This document shows positions 16,371 to 25,845 of a stretch of 39,438 bases of DNA, in pieces. Position 1 is the stretch's first letter. Each line of letters begins with the position of its first letter. Made by a program: the position numbers and the translations under genes. The stretch is from a virus, in IMG/VR virus record IMGVR_UViG_3300038701_002267, positions 1 to 39,438 of that record. The stretch is one strand, 5' to 3'. Under the pieces are notes generated by a model. It worked only from the letters and a program-made list of their open reading frames with translations, did no database searches and was not told the DNA's origin.

Positions 16371-16621
16371 TGAATGATTTATTTAATAATATGAAAAAAA
16401 TGGTTAAAGCAATGGGATCAAACATTGATTTAGCTAATCAGTTAAACGAAGCAACCCAAAAAGATCTTAATCTTAAAATGGATAGTTTAACAGAAGAACA
16501 AAAAGAATTAGTAAAAAAGGAACAGCAAAGGGTTAAAGAATCACTTGAACCTTTGCTAAAAACTATTCCTAAAGAAACAGCTAATAAAATACTTGACTCA
16601 TGGACAAAACTTTCGAGCTAA
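16370..16621 (+). CDS. Small basic helical tail-region protein
   Basis: 83 residues, lysine-rich, wholly helical in appearance. It shares one base with the previous stop (TAATG) and overlaps the next gene by 22 nt. It is not recognised. It may be a tail-assembly chaperone or a minor baseplate component. Confidence 0.6.
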   Translation: MNDLFNNMKKMVKAMGSNIDLANQLNEATQKDLNLKMDSLTEEQKELVKKEQQRVKESLEPLLKTIPKETANKILDSWTKLSS

Positions 16622-19128
16622 GAGAGACTAATATATTTCCTTATCCTCAGTTTAATATAGATAATGGTACAGGTGTCCCAAATGGGATTGAAAAGGTTAG
16701 GTCAAACGTTATGAATTTTGGTTCTATACGTTTAGATTTTGATGTAAATATTTCTTATAAAAAGACAGAGGGGGGAGAGCTTAAAGTAACAGTATTAAAT
16801 GCAGTTCCCACTGCTACTTATAGATTTGAACTTCCTTCAGATTCTAATGAGTTCAAAGAAATGTTTTCTGAAGGGGATACTGTTTCGGTAAATGCTAAAG
16901 GCGGGATGTTTTATCATATTGGAATTGTTCGCTTCTCTGATGAAAGAGTAATGGAACTTGATTTGATTCAACCTAGCATAGGAATAAATGTTTTTGAGGG
17001 ACTTTTCGACCAAGAGGTTCTCTTTAGGAATAGAACAGGCATAAAAAGCATAGATATAAAATATAATCTTAGCCCAAACGACAAAAGCAGTTATTCAAAT
17101 GGATTTGATGGGGGAAATATGATTTTAACAGCTGATACCTCAGCAACATCTACTTTAACGCAGATGACCCCCGCTACTGGATCAGTTAAAAATTGGTTGT
17201 TAGAAGATTATGCTCCAATGGCAGCAAGACAGCCAAATACTAACGACTATGAAATAGCTCCTTTTTATGTAAAAGAGCCTACGATTCAAAGAATATCATT
17301 ATTGGGTATACCCTATATTATTCCGTATTGGAGAGAGGACTTATCAAATTCTTATGAAGATGGAGTTTCACCTTCTGAATTTATAGGTGATAAGTACCTT
17401 AAAATGATTATTGAAGTTAAGTGTTGGAAAAATGCTAATAGAAATCACGAGCCTTTTACCCACCAATTCGAGATAGTAAGTGACACTGGATGGTATGATG
17501 AAAACGGAAATGGTGGTGAGTCTCAAACAATAGTTTCTAGTGTTTCATACAAGAACCTAATCCAGAATGTTGAAACAACAAGCTTTGATATAGCAAATTC
17601 AAATGAATTCACAATTGTATTAAATAAGACATCTGGAAGTTTTGATATTGGAAATAATCTTGGCGCATATATAGCCAAAAAATCAACATTTGAAGAATAT
17701 AATCAAAGCAAAATGGATCATGCTAATACATATTTATTTAGCGCGGCTCAAGTTCCTTGTGATGGTGTTAACTACACACTTCCAAATGTTGTTGGAAAAA
17801 GTGAGATAGAAAACCTTAAAGCTGAAATAAGTAATGGAGGTCAAACACTTACTGTTACAGGTGTTTATACTCCTAAGCCATCCTCTCAGGATAGGCTCGA
17901 TATTGGTGATCCTTATTTATTAAGTGTTTCTATTTATGACTCACCTAATGATCTATCAATTCAATTATTGGCTGATGACAATGTTTATACACGATTTACT
18001 GATGAAGAAGGGCTTATTGAATTGGTTAAGGGGAGAATATATGATCCAGATACGCCAATACCTTTCGATATTGATACAGATGGTTATTCTAACATGGAAG
18101 CTTGGAATGAAGACGGTCTAGCTCTTCAGTATAAGCTAAGGCAACAGCAGGGAATGTTTGGAGAGATAGTTGATTTTTCTTACAATATGATTTCTATACG
18201 AGACGGAGCAATGGACGGTAGAAACGATTTAAGCAATCCAGACGATTATGTTGTAATAGACAGCTATCAGATTCCTTTTGATAAGGTTTCCACTAATAAT
18301 GATGGAATGCCAATTTATGAGGGTAGTATTGATAGGGAATATAACCTTGATGATGACGATCCTTTTAAGTTTGTTAGAGTTTCTACTATGGATAATGGAA
18401 CTCAAACAGAGGTTGATTTATCAATGGCATTCAAGGTTAATTGGAAGTACTGGAACCCTCTTAATAATGTTCCTGACGTTTTCTTTAACCCTTCCGACTC
18501 ATTTAACGGTAGGAATCAAAGAACGTCTAATTATAGTCAAAAACCAATTGGAGCTGCCTCTACTGATACTTACAACACAAGAGCTGCTATATTTATTGAG
18601 TGCCAGAATAGAGAAACTCCATTTACAACCACGTACGTTTTACTTATTCCATGTATAGTTTATGATTACGGTGAGGATAAGTGGACAAGAATTGGAGATT
18701 TCCCAGATTTTACAGGGGAAATATTTACCGAAAAACTAGACGGTATTGATTTAGGGGGATCTTTAATTACTGGTGAACCCACAAAAATAAAGATTCATTG
18801 GATAAATAATGGTAGAGATCCATATGCTATACCTTTTTGGTTTATGGTTAGAATTGAGCCTCAAGAGCAGCCAGGGAATGATATTTGGGAAATAAGTAAT
18901 TTAAGAGAACCAGCAGAAGGTAACTTGTTAGCTCCATTAGATGGCATGATAACATTAAATGTTTATCCAGATGGAGCAAATGGTTGGTGGGTAGAATGTC
19001 AAACTGTTCCAGAGAAATTGGACCCTAACTCAAGTTATAAATTATCCGCAAGAATGGGTTCTAATGAAGCAGGCGTAGGATTAGGATTTGCTTTTACTAC
19101 TGGTTTTAGTACTGGCTTTGATGCATAA
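16600..19128 (+). CDS. Large beta-rich tail structural protein
   Basis: 842 residues, overlapping the preceding gene by 22 nt. It is rich in Asn, Asp, Gly, Ser, Thr and aromatics, with several Ig/fibronectin-like beta stretches and a Gly/Phe-rich end (GVGLGFAFTTGFSTGF). No enzymatic motif is evident. Position between the distal-tail candidate and the fibre suggests baseplate or tip. Confidence 0.55.
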   Translation: MDKTFELRETNIFPYPQFNIDNGTGVPNGIEKVRSNVMNFGSIRLDFDVNISYKKTEGGELKVTVLNAVPTATYRFELPSDSNEFKEMFSEGDTVSVNAKGGMFYHIGIVRFSDERVMELDLIQPSIGINVFEGLFDQEVLFRNRTGIKSIDIKYNLSPNDKSSYSNGFDGGNMILTADTSATSTLTQMTPATGSVKNWLLEDYAPMAARQPNTNDYEIAPFYVKEPTIQRISLLGIPYIIPYWREDLSNSYEDGVSPSEFIGDKYLKMIIEVKCWKNANRNHEPFTHQFEIVSDTGWYDENGNGGESQTIVSSVSYKNLIQNVETTSFDIANSNEFTIVLNKTSGSFDIGNNLGAYIAKKSTFEEYNQSKMDHANTYLFSAAQVPCDGVNYTLPNVVGKSEIENLKAEISNGGQTLTVTGVYTPKPSSQDRLDIGDPYLLSVSIYDSPNDLSIQLLADDNVYTRFTDEEGLIELVKGRIYDPDTPIPFDIDTDGYSNMEAWNEDGLALQYKLRQQQGMFGEIVDFSYNMISIRDGAMDGRNDLSNPDDYVVIDSYQIPFDKVSTNNDGMPIYEGSIDREYNLDDDDPFKFVRVSTMDNGTQTEVDLSMAFKVNWKYWNPLNNVPDVFFNPSDSFNGRNQRTSNYSQKPIGAASTDTYNTRAAIFIECQNRETPFTTTYVLLIPCIVYDYGEDKWTRIGDFPDFTGEIFTEKLDGIDLGGSLITGEPTKIKIHWINNGRDPYAIPFWFMVRIEPQEQPGNDIWEISNLREPAEGNLLAPLDGMITLNVYPDGANGWWVECQTVPEKLDPNSSYKLSARMGSNEAGVGLGFAFTTGFSTGFDA

Positions 19129-19151
19129 TAAAAAAATAACTAACTTTAAAT

Positions 19152-20057
19152 ATGATAATCTTAACGACACCTAATGATAAGCCTCAAATTGAGATTGGAC
19201 AAGCTGTTGCTCAAGATGTACCGATTAAGATTATTCCTACAGTAGTAAAATCTGATTTTTGTCTTTGTGAAATAGGAGTTAAGCTTTGTGATTATATTGA
19301 AAAGGCTTTTTATAGTGATGACAATCCAGACGGTCAGGACTTTACTGATCTTTTTATTAACAAGGTGGATTCTACAGATGAAATAGAATTTATATTGATA
19401 GATAACATTACTGAAGAGGAATTTGTTTTAGATGAAGCAAACGAAAACACTTATGGAAAGTACTCTGAAGACGATAATCATAAGGGTCTTTTTATAGACT
19501 TTACAACTTTACACGACAACTATCCTAATCTAACAGAAATAAGGTTCAGAAAAAAACAGAAGGTTTTCGGTAAAGATCTTGAAGAAGAAACACATGTTTT
19601 TAACTTAATTCCTTATAGTCAGGTAAGAGCTGATGGAACCGTTAGGATTCAGACAGTAAACAACGGAAGAATTGAATCTGGCGCAGACTATGGTGAGTTA
19701 GATTGGAGAAAGTCAATGAGAGTCAAAGGTTTCTTTGGAAATATTGATTTTGAGCCAACAATTGACAATGTAAAAGACGGAAACAGAACAGTAGTACAAA
19801 TACAACCAAAAGTAGAAAGAGTATATTTACTTGAAACTAAACTTCTCCCCCAGGGGATTCTTAACATGATCGCAATGAATGATATTCTTGCAAATGAAAT
19901 TGTAATTTCTGATTACAATATAAACAACACGAACCTAAAAGATGTTAGCGTGAGTTTTGATGAAATGACTACAAAACACTATGCTAAAAACCAAAAGGGA
20001 TCGTTTGAAATGAAATTCAGAGATAGAGTACAAAACATAGTTAAAAGAAATAAGTAA
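19152..20057 (+). CDS. Tail-tip protein of unknown fold
   Basis: 301 residues, acidic N-terminal two thirds and basic C-terminus. Segments such as SDFCLCEIGVKLCDYIEKAFY and the late YNINNTNLKDVSVSFDEM are not assignable to a family. Placement directly before the receptor-binding fibre suggests an adaptor between baseplate and fibre. Confidence 0.5.
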   Translation: MIILTTPNDKPQIEIGQAVAQDVPIKIIPTVVKSDFCLCEIGVKLCDYIEKAFYSDDNPDGQDFTDLFINKVDSTDEIEFILIDNITEEEFVLDEANENTYGKYSEDDNHKGLFIDFTTLHDNYPNLTEIRFRKKQKVFGKDLEEETHVFNLIPYSQVRADGTVRIQTVNNGRIESGADYGELDWRKSMRVKGFFGNIDFEPTIDNVKDGNRTVVQIQPKVERVYLLETKLLPQGILNMIAMNDILANEIVISDYNINNTNLKDVSVSFDEMTTKHYAKNQKGSFEMKFRDRVQNIVKRNK

Positions 20058-20060
20058 GCC

Positions 20061-23000
20061 ATGTCAGGACAAGTATTAGACATAAATCAAGGGATAGACT
20101 CGGTAAATAATAATATTGTTGACAACACAACAAGATTAATAAACCCCGAGATTACAAGAGAGCAATGGATAAACCTTTGGTGCTCTGCTATAAACAGGGT
20201 AACTGATAAGTTGCTTTTAAATCTAAGAACGTACCAAGATAGGCCTTACGAGGTTGGTGAGGGTTGTTTGTTTAATGATGGAAGCTCTACAAAGCTTTAT
20301 GAGTGTATTGTTGCGACATCTGGAGGACCATTTGACCCTACTAAGTGGAATCTTATTGGTGGAGCTTCTGATGCAGCAGATATTTCTTATGATAATACTA
20401 CAAGTGGGTTAAATGCTACGAATGTCCAAGACGCAATTGATGAAGTTAATGCAAAAGTAATACCTGCTGCAACAAAGACTTTTTATGTTGATAGTAATAA
20501 CCCCGCAACAGGTGATGGATCTGTAACAAATCCTTTCAAAACGTTAGACGATTGTGTTAATCATATAATAGGTACTGGAGATAGAGAAAATCCTGAACTT
20601 GTCATCCTAGGTCAAACTGCTAGAATAGAAGTTGCATTAGGTGTTTATTCAACTGGATCCAACCTCGTAATAAATAGGGTTTCTATAAATTATGCAGATG
20701 GTGCTGATGTTACATATACAGGGTCAGACTATTTATATGAGTATACTGATGCTGTTCTTGGTGCTCCTAATGCGTATCAGGGATTTTATGTTACTGGAGC
20801 TGCTATTTATAAGTTAACAAATGGAGGTCTTTGTACTATAGAAAAGAGAAACTCTACTATATACCCTAGGATTGTATTTTTTCAACATGGGTTTATTTAT
20901 GATACATTTATAACAAATGATCCTACATCTAGGCCGGTATTTCAATTAGATGATGGAAACTCTAATGCTAATGCATACAGAGAGCAATTAGTTCTTGATT
21001 CTTTAGCAGAACCTTATATAGATAATGTTCACTTTATTAATGTGGGAACTCTTGGGGGTGTAGTATGGAACGGGAATAACCAGATTGGTAGAGTAGGTCT
21101 CGGAGGCGACACAAATAGCCTTATTAGAATTGTAAATTCTCAAGGGGCAAATATTATAAACATAAAAAATGTTGCTTTATTTGGTTATGGTAGCCAGTAC
21201 TATTATGAATTTGGCGGATCAACTAGATTATTAACATTAGATGGGTTGAAAATAAATGCACCAAGCTCAGGTAATCCTCCATCTAAGTTTATTCATTTTA
21301 AATCTGATTTTGATAATATTGTTTATGTGGCCACTCAGAATAGCACCCATTCGATAGAAAATACATCTTTAATTTATGATCGTTTTGTTGATTCTGAAAT
21401 AATAACAAGTTCGACTGTTGGAGATCTTGAAAGTGTTTTCATGAATAACAACACATTTAGCGGAACTTTATCTTCAAATATAAAGGTTTCAAAATTGGTT
21501 AGTTTTGAAGCAAATCAATTAAATGCAAAGCCATATACTGTTTCAAACATAATTGAAGGTGAAACAATTGTTTATAATGTTAAAGAAAACATAAACAACA
21601 CTAAAACTCTTCAAATCGACGATGAAGGTGTTGTAAGTTATACTGAGTCTAGTGTTTTAGCGGTTAATACTTATTTTGTAAACAGTAATAATACTAATTC
21701 AGGAATTGGAAGTATAACAAATCCTTTTCAATCTATAGATTTAGCTTATAATACAATAGTTGGCACCGGAACTCCTCTTAATCCAGAGTTAGCCCCATTA
21801 GGTACACAAGTAAATATTATAGTGCAAGGGGGTAATTATTCAACTTCTAATAATATTTTAATTAATCGTTGTTCTTGGGATTTTAATCTGGGTGCGGTAT
21901 TAGATTATACCGGTATTGATGCGCTTTTTGCTTTAACGTCTAATGTGTTTCCGGTAAATGAATTTACAACAACTTATGTGTTGGGGTCAGGTAGATTTAC
22001 AACTTCAAGCGGGTCTATTTTTAGAAATGATTTAGGTAATTTAGGGAATGGTGCGTTGCTTGAACTATCTTTCTTAAGAATAGATAGCAATGTTGTAGAT
22101 TCTAATAATATATTACATCCTGTTTTTGATATAGATAAAGCAGCTAATACTATAGCATATAATAGTTGTTTGATGCTTAAGGGTAATAATAAATCAATAG
22201 TTTTTAGTTCTTCTCAAAATATATTCAAAAGTGGGGATAAATTAGCTAACAGAGGAAGAGTACCATATTCAGTTTTTGATTGTTTCTTTATTTTAGGATC
22301 TATTTCATCGCAGTCAACAATTAATGTAGACGCTAGAATAGCAGATATATATAGAACTCAATCATCTTCTTTTAATGATTGTTGGTTTTTGGCTCTTAAA
22401 TCTGATTATTTAATAACTGTAGATGGTGTAACTAGGTCGTGTGTATTTAATAATTGTAGATTCTTAACTTCTGGTAACTCATCAGCTATAAAATCGAAAG
22501 GTATATTACAAGTAGGAGATACTTTTGCCCTTGATGATGATCAAGGAGGGAGCTCCTCAATATTAAGCTTTCAGTTAATAGATTGTATATCGGATGACAA
22601 AAATTTTATAGATACAAATGATTTGATAGTTTATGAGGGTACAGGAGATCTTGAAACTTTATATTTGAATGGGTGTGATTTACAGGGTAATCCTGCATCT
22701 AATATAAAAATAGCTAAATCCATAAGTTTTGAAGGTGATGGAGCTAATCCAAAACCATATGTAGTTATTAATAATTTTGATGGATCTCTAGTTATAAGCA
22801 ATCCAGAGAATAATGGGAGTTCTGTAGCTGGAAAAAAAATATTAGTAAAGGATGAAATTACGGGATCTATAGAAGAAGTAAATCCTGATTTTGCAGGGGG
22901 ATTAACATCATCAGATAATGGATTAAGTGATGATGGTACAACGGTATCTTTGGGAGGTGCTTTGAAGCAGACTACAACTATAAATGGTGGTGGTGCTGCT

Positions 23001-23855
23001 CATGGTTTTAATGTGGGTGATTTTTTCGATAGGGTGGGTTATTTGCAGTTAAATTCAGCTAATGGATTCTTTGCTTCTAACACAGGGGATAACCCGTTTT
23101 TTGGATTCTTTGATATAACATCTTTATCAAGCCCTGACGGTGAAGCATATGGTGTTTTTCAAGCATTGCCAAAGGTTTCGGGGGATCTGTGTAAAGTTTC
23201 CTTTGTAGCTGGGTCTAATACAATAAATGGTGATCATTTCGGGCTGCCTTTTGAGGAAGGACTAGGAGAGATTGATATTTTGGCATATGAGGGCAGCAAC
23301 TCAAATAATAGAGCTACGGTATTTAGAGTGTATGGAACAGATGCTAATTTCTCTACTTTAGGAGTATGGGGTATTGTTCTGGATCCATTAGTTGCTAGAA
23401 CTTTACAGCAAGGTTTTAATATAAATAATGTAGATGGATTTGAGTTTTTTGACTCTAAACTAGGGTTTGGATTAAGATATAATAATAATTCTGTAGATGT
23501 TGCAAATGTTGTATGGGGTGATCCTAATTTTGATAATCATATACCTTGTATAAAACAAATAAGAGACAATATTTCAGGGGCAACTGTTATTTCTGGAGAA
23601 AGTGCAGGTATCACAGGAACTTTAGTTGGAAACACTAATTATACAGCTTCTTTCACTGTTACTGGAGCTGTAGTAGGTGACATGGTTTCATGTGGTTTTA
23701 ATGACGATTTTTATGATGATCTTTTATCATCTGGACAAGATAGTACAATAAGGGCAAAAGTAACTGCGCCTGATACAGTAGAGGTTTTATTTAGAGTTGA
23801 ATCATTCTTAGCTGAGAATACTAACAGAAAAGTTTGGGCAAGAATAGTAAAATAA
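20061..23855 (+). CDS. Tail fibre/receptor-binding protein with duplicated beta-helix domain
   Basis: 1264 residues, the largest gene. An N-terminal attachment part (about 1-135) contains YEVGEGCLFNDGSSTKLYEC...W, which resembles small carbohydrate-binding domains. Two homologous domains of about 395 residues follow, starting near 140 (FYVDSNNPATGDGSVTNPFKTLDD) and near 537 (YFVNSNNTNSGIGSITNPFQSID). Each closes with a copy of SNIKVSKLVSFE.../SNIKIAKSISFE... and a PKPY/AKPY segment. The opening motif is typical of right-handed beta-helix, pectate-lyase-like fibres. The C-terminal part starts near SSDNGLSDDGTTVSLGG. It likely recognises or cleaves surface glycan; catalytic residues were not identified. 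Confidence 0.8.
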   Translation: MSGQVLDINQGIDSVNNNIVDNTTRLINPEITREQWINLWCSAINRVTDKLLLNLRTYQDRPYEVGEGCLFNDGSSTKLYECIVATSGGPFDPTKWNLIGGASDAADISYDNTTSGLNATNVQDAIDEVNAKVIPAATKTFYVDSNNPATGDGSVTNPFKTLDDCVNHIIGTGDRENPELVILGQTARIEVALGVYSTGSNLVINRVSINYADGADVTYTGSDYLYEYTDAVLGAPNAYQGFYVTGAAIYKLTNGGLCTIEKRNSTIYPRIVFFQHGFIYDTFITNDPTSRPVFQLDDGNSNANAYREQLVLDSLAEPYIDNVHFINVGTLGGVVWNGNNQIGRVGLGGDTNSLIRIVNSQGANIINIKNVALFGYGSQYYYEFGGSTRLLTLDGLKINAPSSGNPPSKFIHFKSDFDNIVYVATQNSTHSIENTSLIYDRFVDSEIITSSTVGDLESVFMNNNTFSGTLSSNIKVSKLVSFEANQLNAKPYTVSNIIEGETIVYNVKENINNTKTLQIDDEGVVSYTESSVLAVNTYFVNSNNTNSGIGSITNPFQSIDLAYNTIVGTGTPLNPELAPLGTQVNIIVQGGNYSTSNNILINRCSWDFNLGAVLDYTGIDALFALTSNVFPVNEFTTTYVLGSGRFTTSSGSIFRNDLGNLGNGALLELSFLRIDSNVVDSNNILHPVFDIDKAANTIAYNSCLMLKGNNKSIVFSSSQNIFKSGDKLANRGRVPYSVFDCFFILGSISSQSTINVDARIADIYRTQSSSFNDCWFLALKSDYLITVDGVTRSCVFNNCRFLTSGNSSAIKSKGILQVGDTFALDDDQGGSSSILSFQLIDCISDDKNFIDTNDLIVYEGTGDLETLYLNGCDLQGNPASNIKIAKSISFEGDGANPKPYVVINNFDGSLVISNPENNGSSVAGKKILVKDEITGSIEEVNPDFAGGLTSSDNGLSDDGTTVSLGGALKQTTTINGGGAAHGFNVGDFFDRVGYLQLNSANGFFASNTGDNPFFGFFDITSLSSPDGEAYGVFQALPKVSGDLCKVSFVAGSNTINGDHFGLPFEEGLGEIDILAYEGSNSNNRATVFRVYGTDANFSTLGVWGIVLDPLVARTLQQGFNINNVDGFEFFDSKLGFGLRYNNNSVDVANVVWGDPNFDNHIPCIKQIRDNISGATVISGESAGITGTLVGNTNYTASFTVTGAVVGDMVSCGFNDDFYDDLLSSGQDSTIRAKVTAPDTVEVLFRVESFLAENTNRKVWARIVK

Positions 23856-23862
23856 AAGATAT

Positions 23863-24450
23863 ATGAATTATACAATTTACGCAAAAGACAATCAGGAAAA
23901 TATCGGTGCTGATATAATAACAGGTTCCCCAATTCCATTACTTGATTTAAAATCATTAGATCAAAGTAATTTACATCAGGATTTGTTTTCAAAAGTACAG
24001 AAAGGATCTTTAGTTATAGCATTAAATGGTGTAGATGTAGATAATCAAGTTGAGATTATAGGCACGGTAATACAACTTTTTAGAAAGCATAAAAAGGATA
24101 AAATTTTAGAAGATTATAATGAGAGAATTAGGATTAAGTTTTTAGAATTAACAGATCCTCAAGAAATAGAAATCGACCGCCCATATAATAATAGAATTAT
24201 TATGGGAAATAAATTCTATAGAAAAACAAGAGCTTCATTGCTGTTAAAAGTTAAAAATGGAGAAATGACCTCTGAAAACCTTTTTCAGATTGATAAAAAC
24301 ATAACTAATGCTAAAAATTGTTTAATCTATGGAGATTGGAAAACAGCTCAATACTTTATAGAAGAGAGTGTACCTGAGGGAGCATATACACAAGATATAA
24401 AAGATAATTTTTTACAAGAAATTAAGAACAATATTGCTGATTTATACTAA
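23863..24450 (+). CDS. Possible fibre-associated protein
   Basis: 195 residues starting 7 bases after the fibre stop. The middle is basic and helical, and the C-terminal half (LLKVKNGEMTSENLFQIDKNITNAKNCLIYGDWKTAQYFI) reads as a helical bundle. Small genes right after a fibre are often assembly chaperones or adaptors; that inference is positional only. Confidence 0.55.
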   Translation: MNYTIYAKDNQENIGADIITGSPIPLLDLKSLDQSNLHQDLFSKVQKGSLVIALNGVDVDNQVEIIGTVIQLFRKHKKDKILEDYNERIRIKFLELTDPQEIEIDRPYNNRIIMGNKFYRKTRASLLLKVKNGEMTSENLFQIDKNITNAKNCLIYGDWKTAQYFIEESVPEGAYTQDIKDNFLQEIKNNIADLY

Positions 24451-24454
24451 TGCC

Positions 24455-24688
24455 ATGCAAGATTATTACATAAAAAGAACTAAAGGTACCGAACAGGTAT
24501 ATATAGGTAAAAAGAAGATTCCTAATGAGGGATTATTAATAAATAGATTGAATTCTAAAAAATTGAAATCTATATATCAATTAATAAATTCAAGAACTGT
24601 CTATTTAGAAATTGAAGATAAAGAAATTCCCATATCATTATCCTTGAGAGTAGTATCTGGATTAATTAGAACTAACAAAAAAATCTAA
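24455..24688 (+). CDS. Small basic hypothetical protein
   Basis: 77 residues from ATG 24455; an in-frame TTG at 24434 would overlap the previous gene and is less likely. Very rich in Lys, Ile and Leu, with no named motif. It is the last gene before a 78-bp gap holding a palindrome and a promoter-like sequence. Confidence 0.6.
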   Translation: MQDYYIKRTKGTEQVYIGKKKIPNEGLLINRLNSKKLKSIYQLINSRTVYLEIEDKEIPISLSLRVVSGLIRTNKKI

Positions 24689-24699
24689 AATTTAAAAAA

Positions 24700-24773
24700 T
24701 ACTCAAGAATATTACACTGCAACATTTTGTGAATTAAGAAGTTGCAATAAAACAGTATTTTAGAGTATGATTG
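24700..24773 (+). promoter_or_regulatory. Imperfect palindrome with possible promoter before the lysis genes
   Basis: Inverted pairs TGCAAC (24718-24723)/GTTGCA (24741-24746) and TACTC (24700-24704)/GAGTA (24763-24767) lie in a 68-bp AT-rich gap. TTGCAATA at 24742 matches the start of the promoter at 29542, and TATGATTG (24766-24773) follows after 21 bp. It would then start transcription inside the 24767 gene, near its second Met codon (24779). Candidate lysis-operon control region. Confidence 0.4.
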
Positions 24774-25033
24774 AAGAGATGAAGAAAGAGGACTTTATAA
24801 ATGATGCAAAAGTTTTGTTAGCTTATTTGAGTAGTTTATTGTTATCAGAAGAGTTCAACGGAATGGTTGGGGCTATTGGTTCTATTGTGGCTATTATATA
24901 CGGTATTTATCGTATATATAAACTTCATTTAGATGCTCAAACATCTAAAGAGGAAAGATTGAAATCAAAGGCAGATAGAGAGATTGCTCAGATTAATCTT
25001 GAAAAAGAAAAGAAAAACTTACATAAATATTAA
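24767..25033 (+). CDS. Small membrane protein, holin candidate
   Basis: 88 residues with one clear membrane segment (about 37-54, GMVGAIGSIVAIIYGIYRIY) and a charged C-terminal helix rich in Lys and Glu. A second Met at 24779 is an alternative start. One-TM proteins with a charged tail at the start of a lysis cluster can be holins; no family is recognised. Confidence 0.5.
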   Translation: MIEEMKKEDFINDAKVLLAYLSSLLLSEEFNGMVGAIGSIVAIIYGIYRIYKLHLDAQTSKEERLKSKADREIAQINLEKEKKNLHKY

Positions 25034-25034
25034 T

Positions 25035-25484
25035 ATGAACTATCAAGGACAAAAAATCGATATAAATCGAAAAGAATTCGTTGAATATGCAGAAATTAAA
25101 GATAAAAGTTATAAATCGAGTCCTCTACATCATGTTAATGGTTGGGATTTCGTTATTATGTTTTTCGCTGTGCTTATAAGGTTTGTAGTTGTTGCAAACA
25201 GAAAGATAAAAGAGTATGAGCATAAAGGAGAAGAGTTTGATTACAAGAAGTATTTTGACTTCAAACACATTGTAAGGTGGTCTCTGCATGTTCTTTGTGC
25301 GTTTGTTGGAATATTAGTTCTTCCGGAATTATTTGTCAGCTACATACAGCCAAAATACTTCTCTGGGTTAGAGAGTTGGACAGTGTTTGGGTCTGGTATG
25401 ATTGGCTTTTTAGGTTATGACCTTGTTAGGTGGATTGAGAAGATCACTTTTGCTATTCTTGACAAGATGGGTCTTAAAGTATAA
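25035..25484 (+). CDS. Membrane protein, holin candidate
   Basis: 149 residues from ATG 25035. Three hydrophobic segments: about WDFVIMFFAVLIRFVVVA, HIVRWSLHVLCAFVGILVLPELF and VFGSGMIGFLGYDLV. An in-frame start further upstream at 24984 overlaps the previous gene and is rejected. It sits between the one-TM protein and the spanin-like pair. A holin or antiholin role is inferred from topology and neighbours. Confidence 0.5.
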   Translation: MNYQGQKIDINRKEFVEYAEIKDKSYKSSPLHHVNGWDFVIMFFAVLIRFVVVANRKIKEYEHKGEEFDYKKYFDFKHIVRWSLHVLCAFVGILVLPELFVSYIQPKYFSGLESWTVFGSGMIGFLGYDLVRWIEKITFAILDKMGLKV

Positions 25485-25488
25485 AAAT

Positions 25489-25845
25489 ATGTCTAAGAAC
25501 GTTTTATATGTTGTTATTGTTGTTCTTGTTTTGGCAATTATAGGGGTATCTGTTTATGACAATGATAGGATAAAAGTATCAGAGAGCAAGGCTAAGATGA
25601 TTGAAGAGGAGAATTACAACCTCAAGGAAGACTATGATAGTGTACAGAATGATAATTTCGCACTACTTTTAAACGTAACGAGCCAAGAGATAGAAATTGA
25701 CAGTCTAAAAAAAAGCACAAACGATTTTATATTATTGGTGAAACACTATAAAAATAGATTACATGAAAGTGACCAGAATTATTTTAATAATGCTGACGAT
25801 TCAACTATTATCGGCATTTTCGATCGCACAAACATTACACCCTAA
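25489..25845 (+). CDS. Inner-membrane spanin (Rz-like) candidate
   Basis: 118 residues from ATG 25489 (an upstream in-frame start at 25417 overlaps the previous gene). An N-terminal membrane anchor (NVLYVVIVVLVLAIIGVSVY) is followed by a periplasmic coiled coil rich in Glu, Lys, Asn and Asp. This is the layout of Rz-type inner-membrane spanins, which join an outer-membrane partner to disrupt the outer membrane at lysis. The next gene starts inside its 3' end in another frame, as Rz1 does in Rz. No sequence family was recognised. Confidence 0.5.
   Translation: MSKNVLYVVIVVLVLAIIGVSVYDNDRIKVSESKAKMIEEENYNLKEDYDSVQNDNFALLLNVTSQEIEIDSLKKSTNDFILLVKHYKNRLHESDQNYFNNADDSTIIGIFDRTNITP

Noticed and set aside
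17924-18658. Two overlapping alternative frames inside the 842-residue tail gene
   Set aside because: They are hydrophobic out-of-frame reads without coupling or start sites; the main frame is continuous and compositionally normal.
21669-23000. Fibre duplication as an assembly artefact
   Set aside because: The two copies are strongly diverged at DNA and protein level, so an assembler could not have produced them from one copy.
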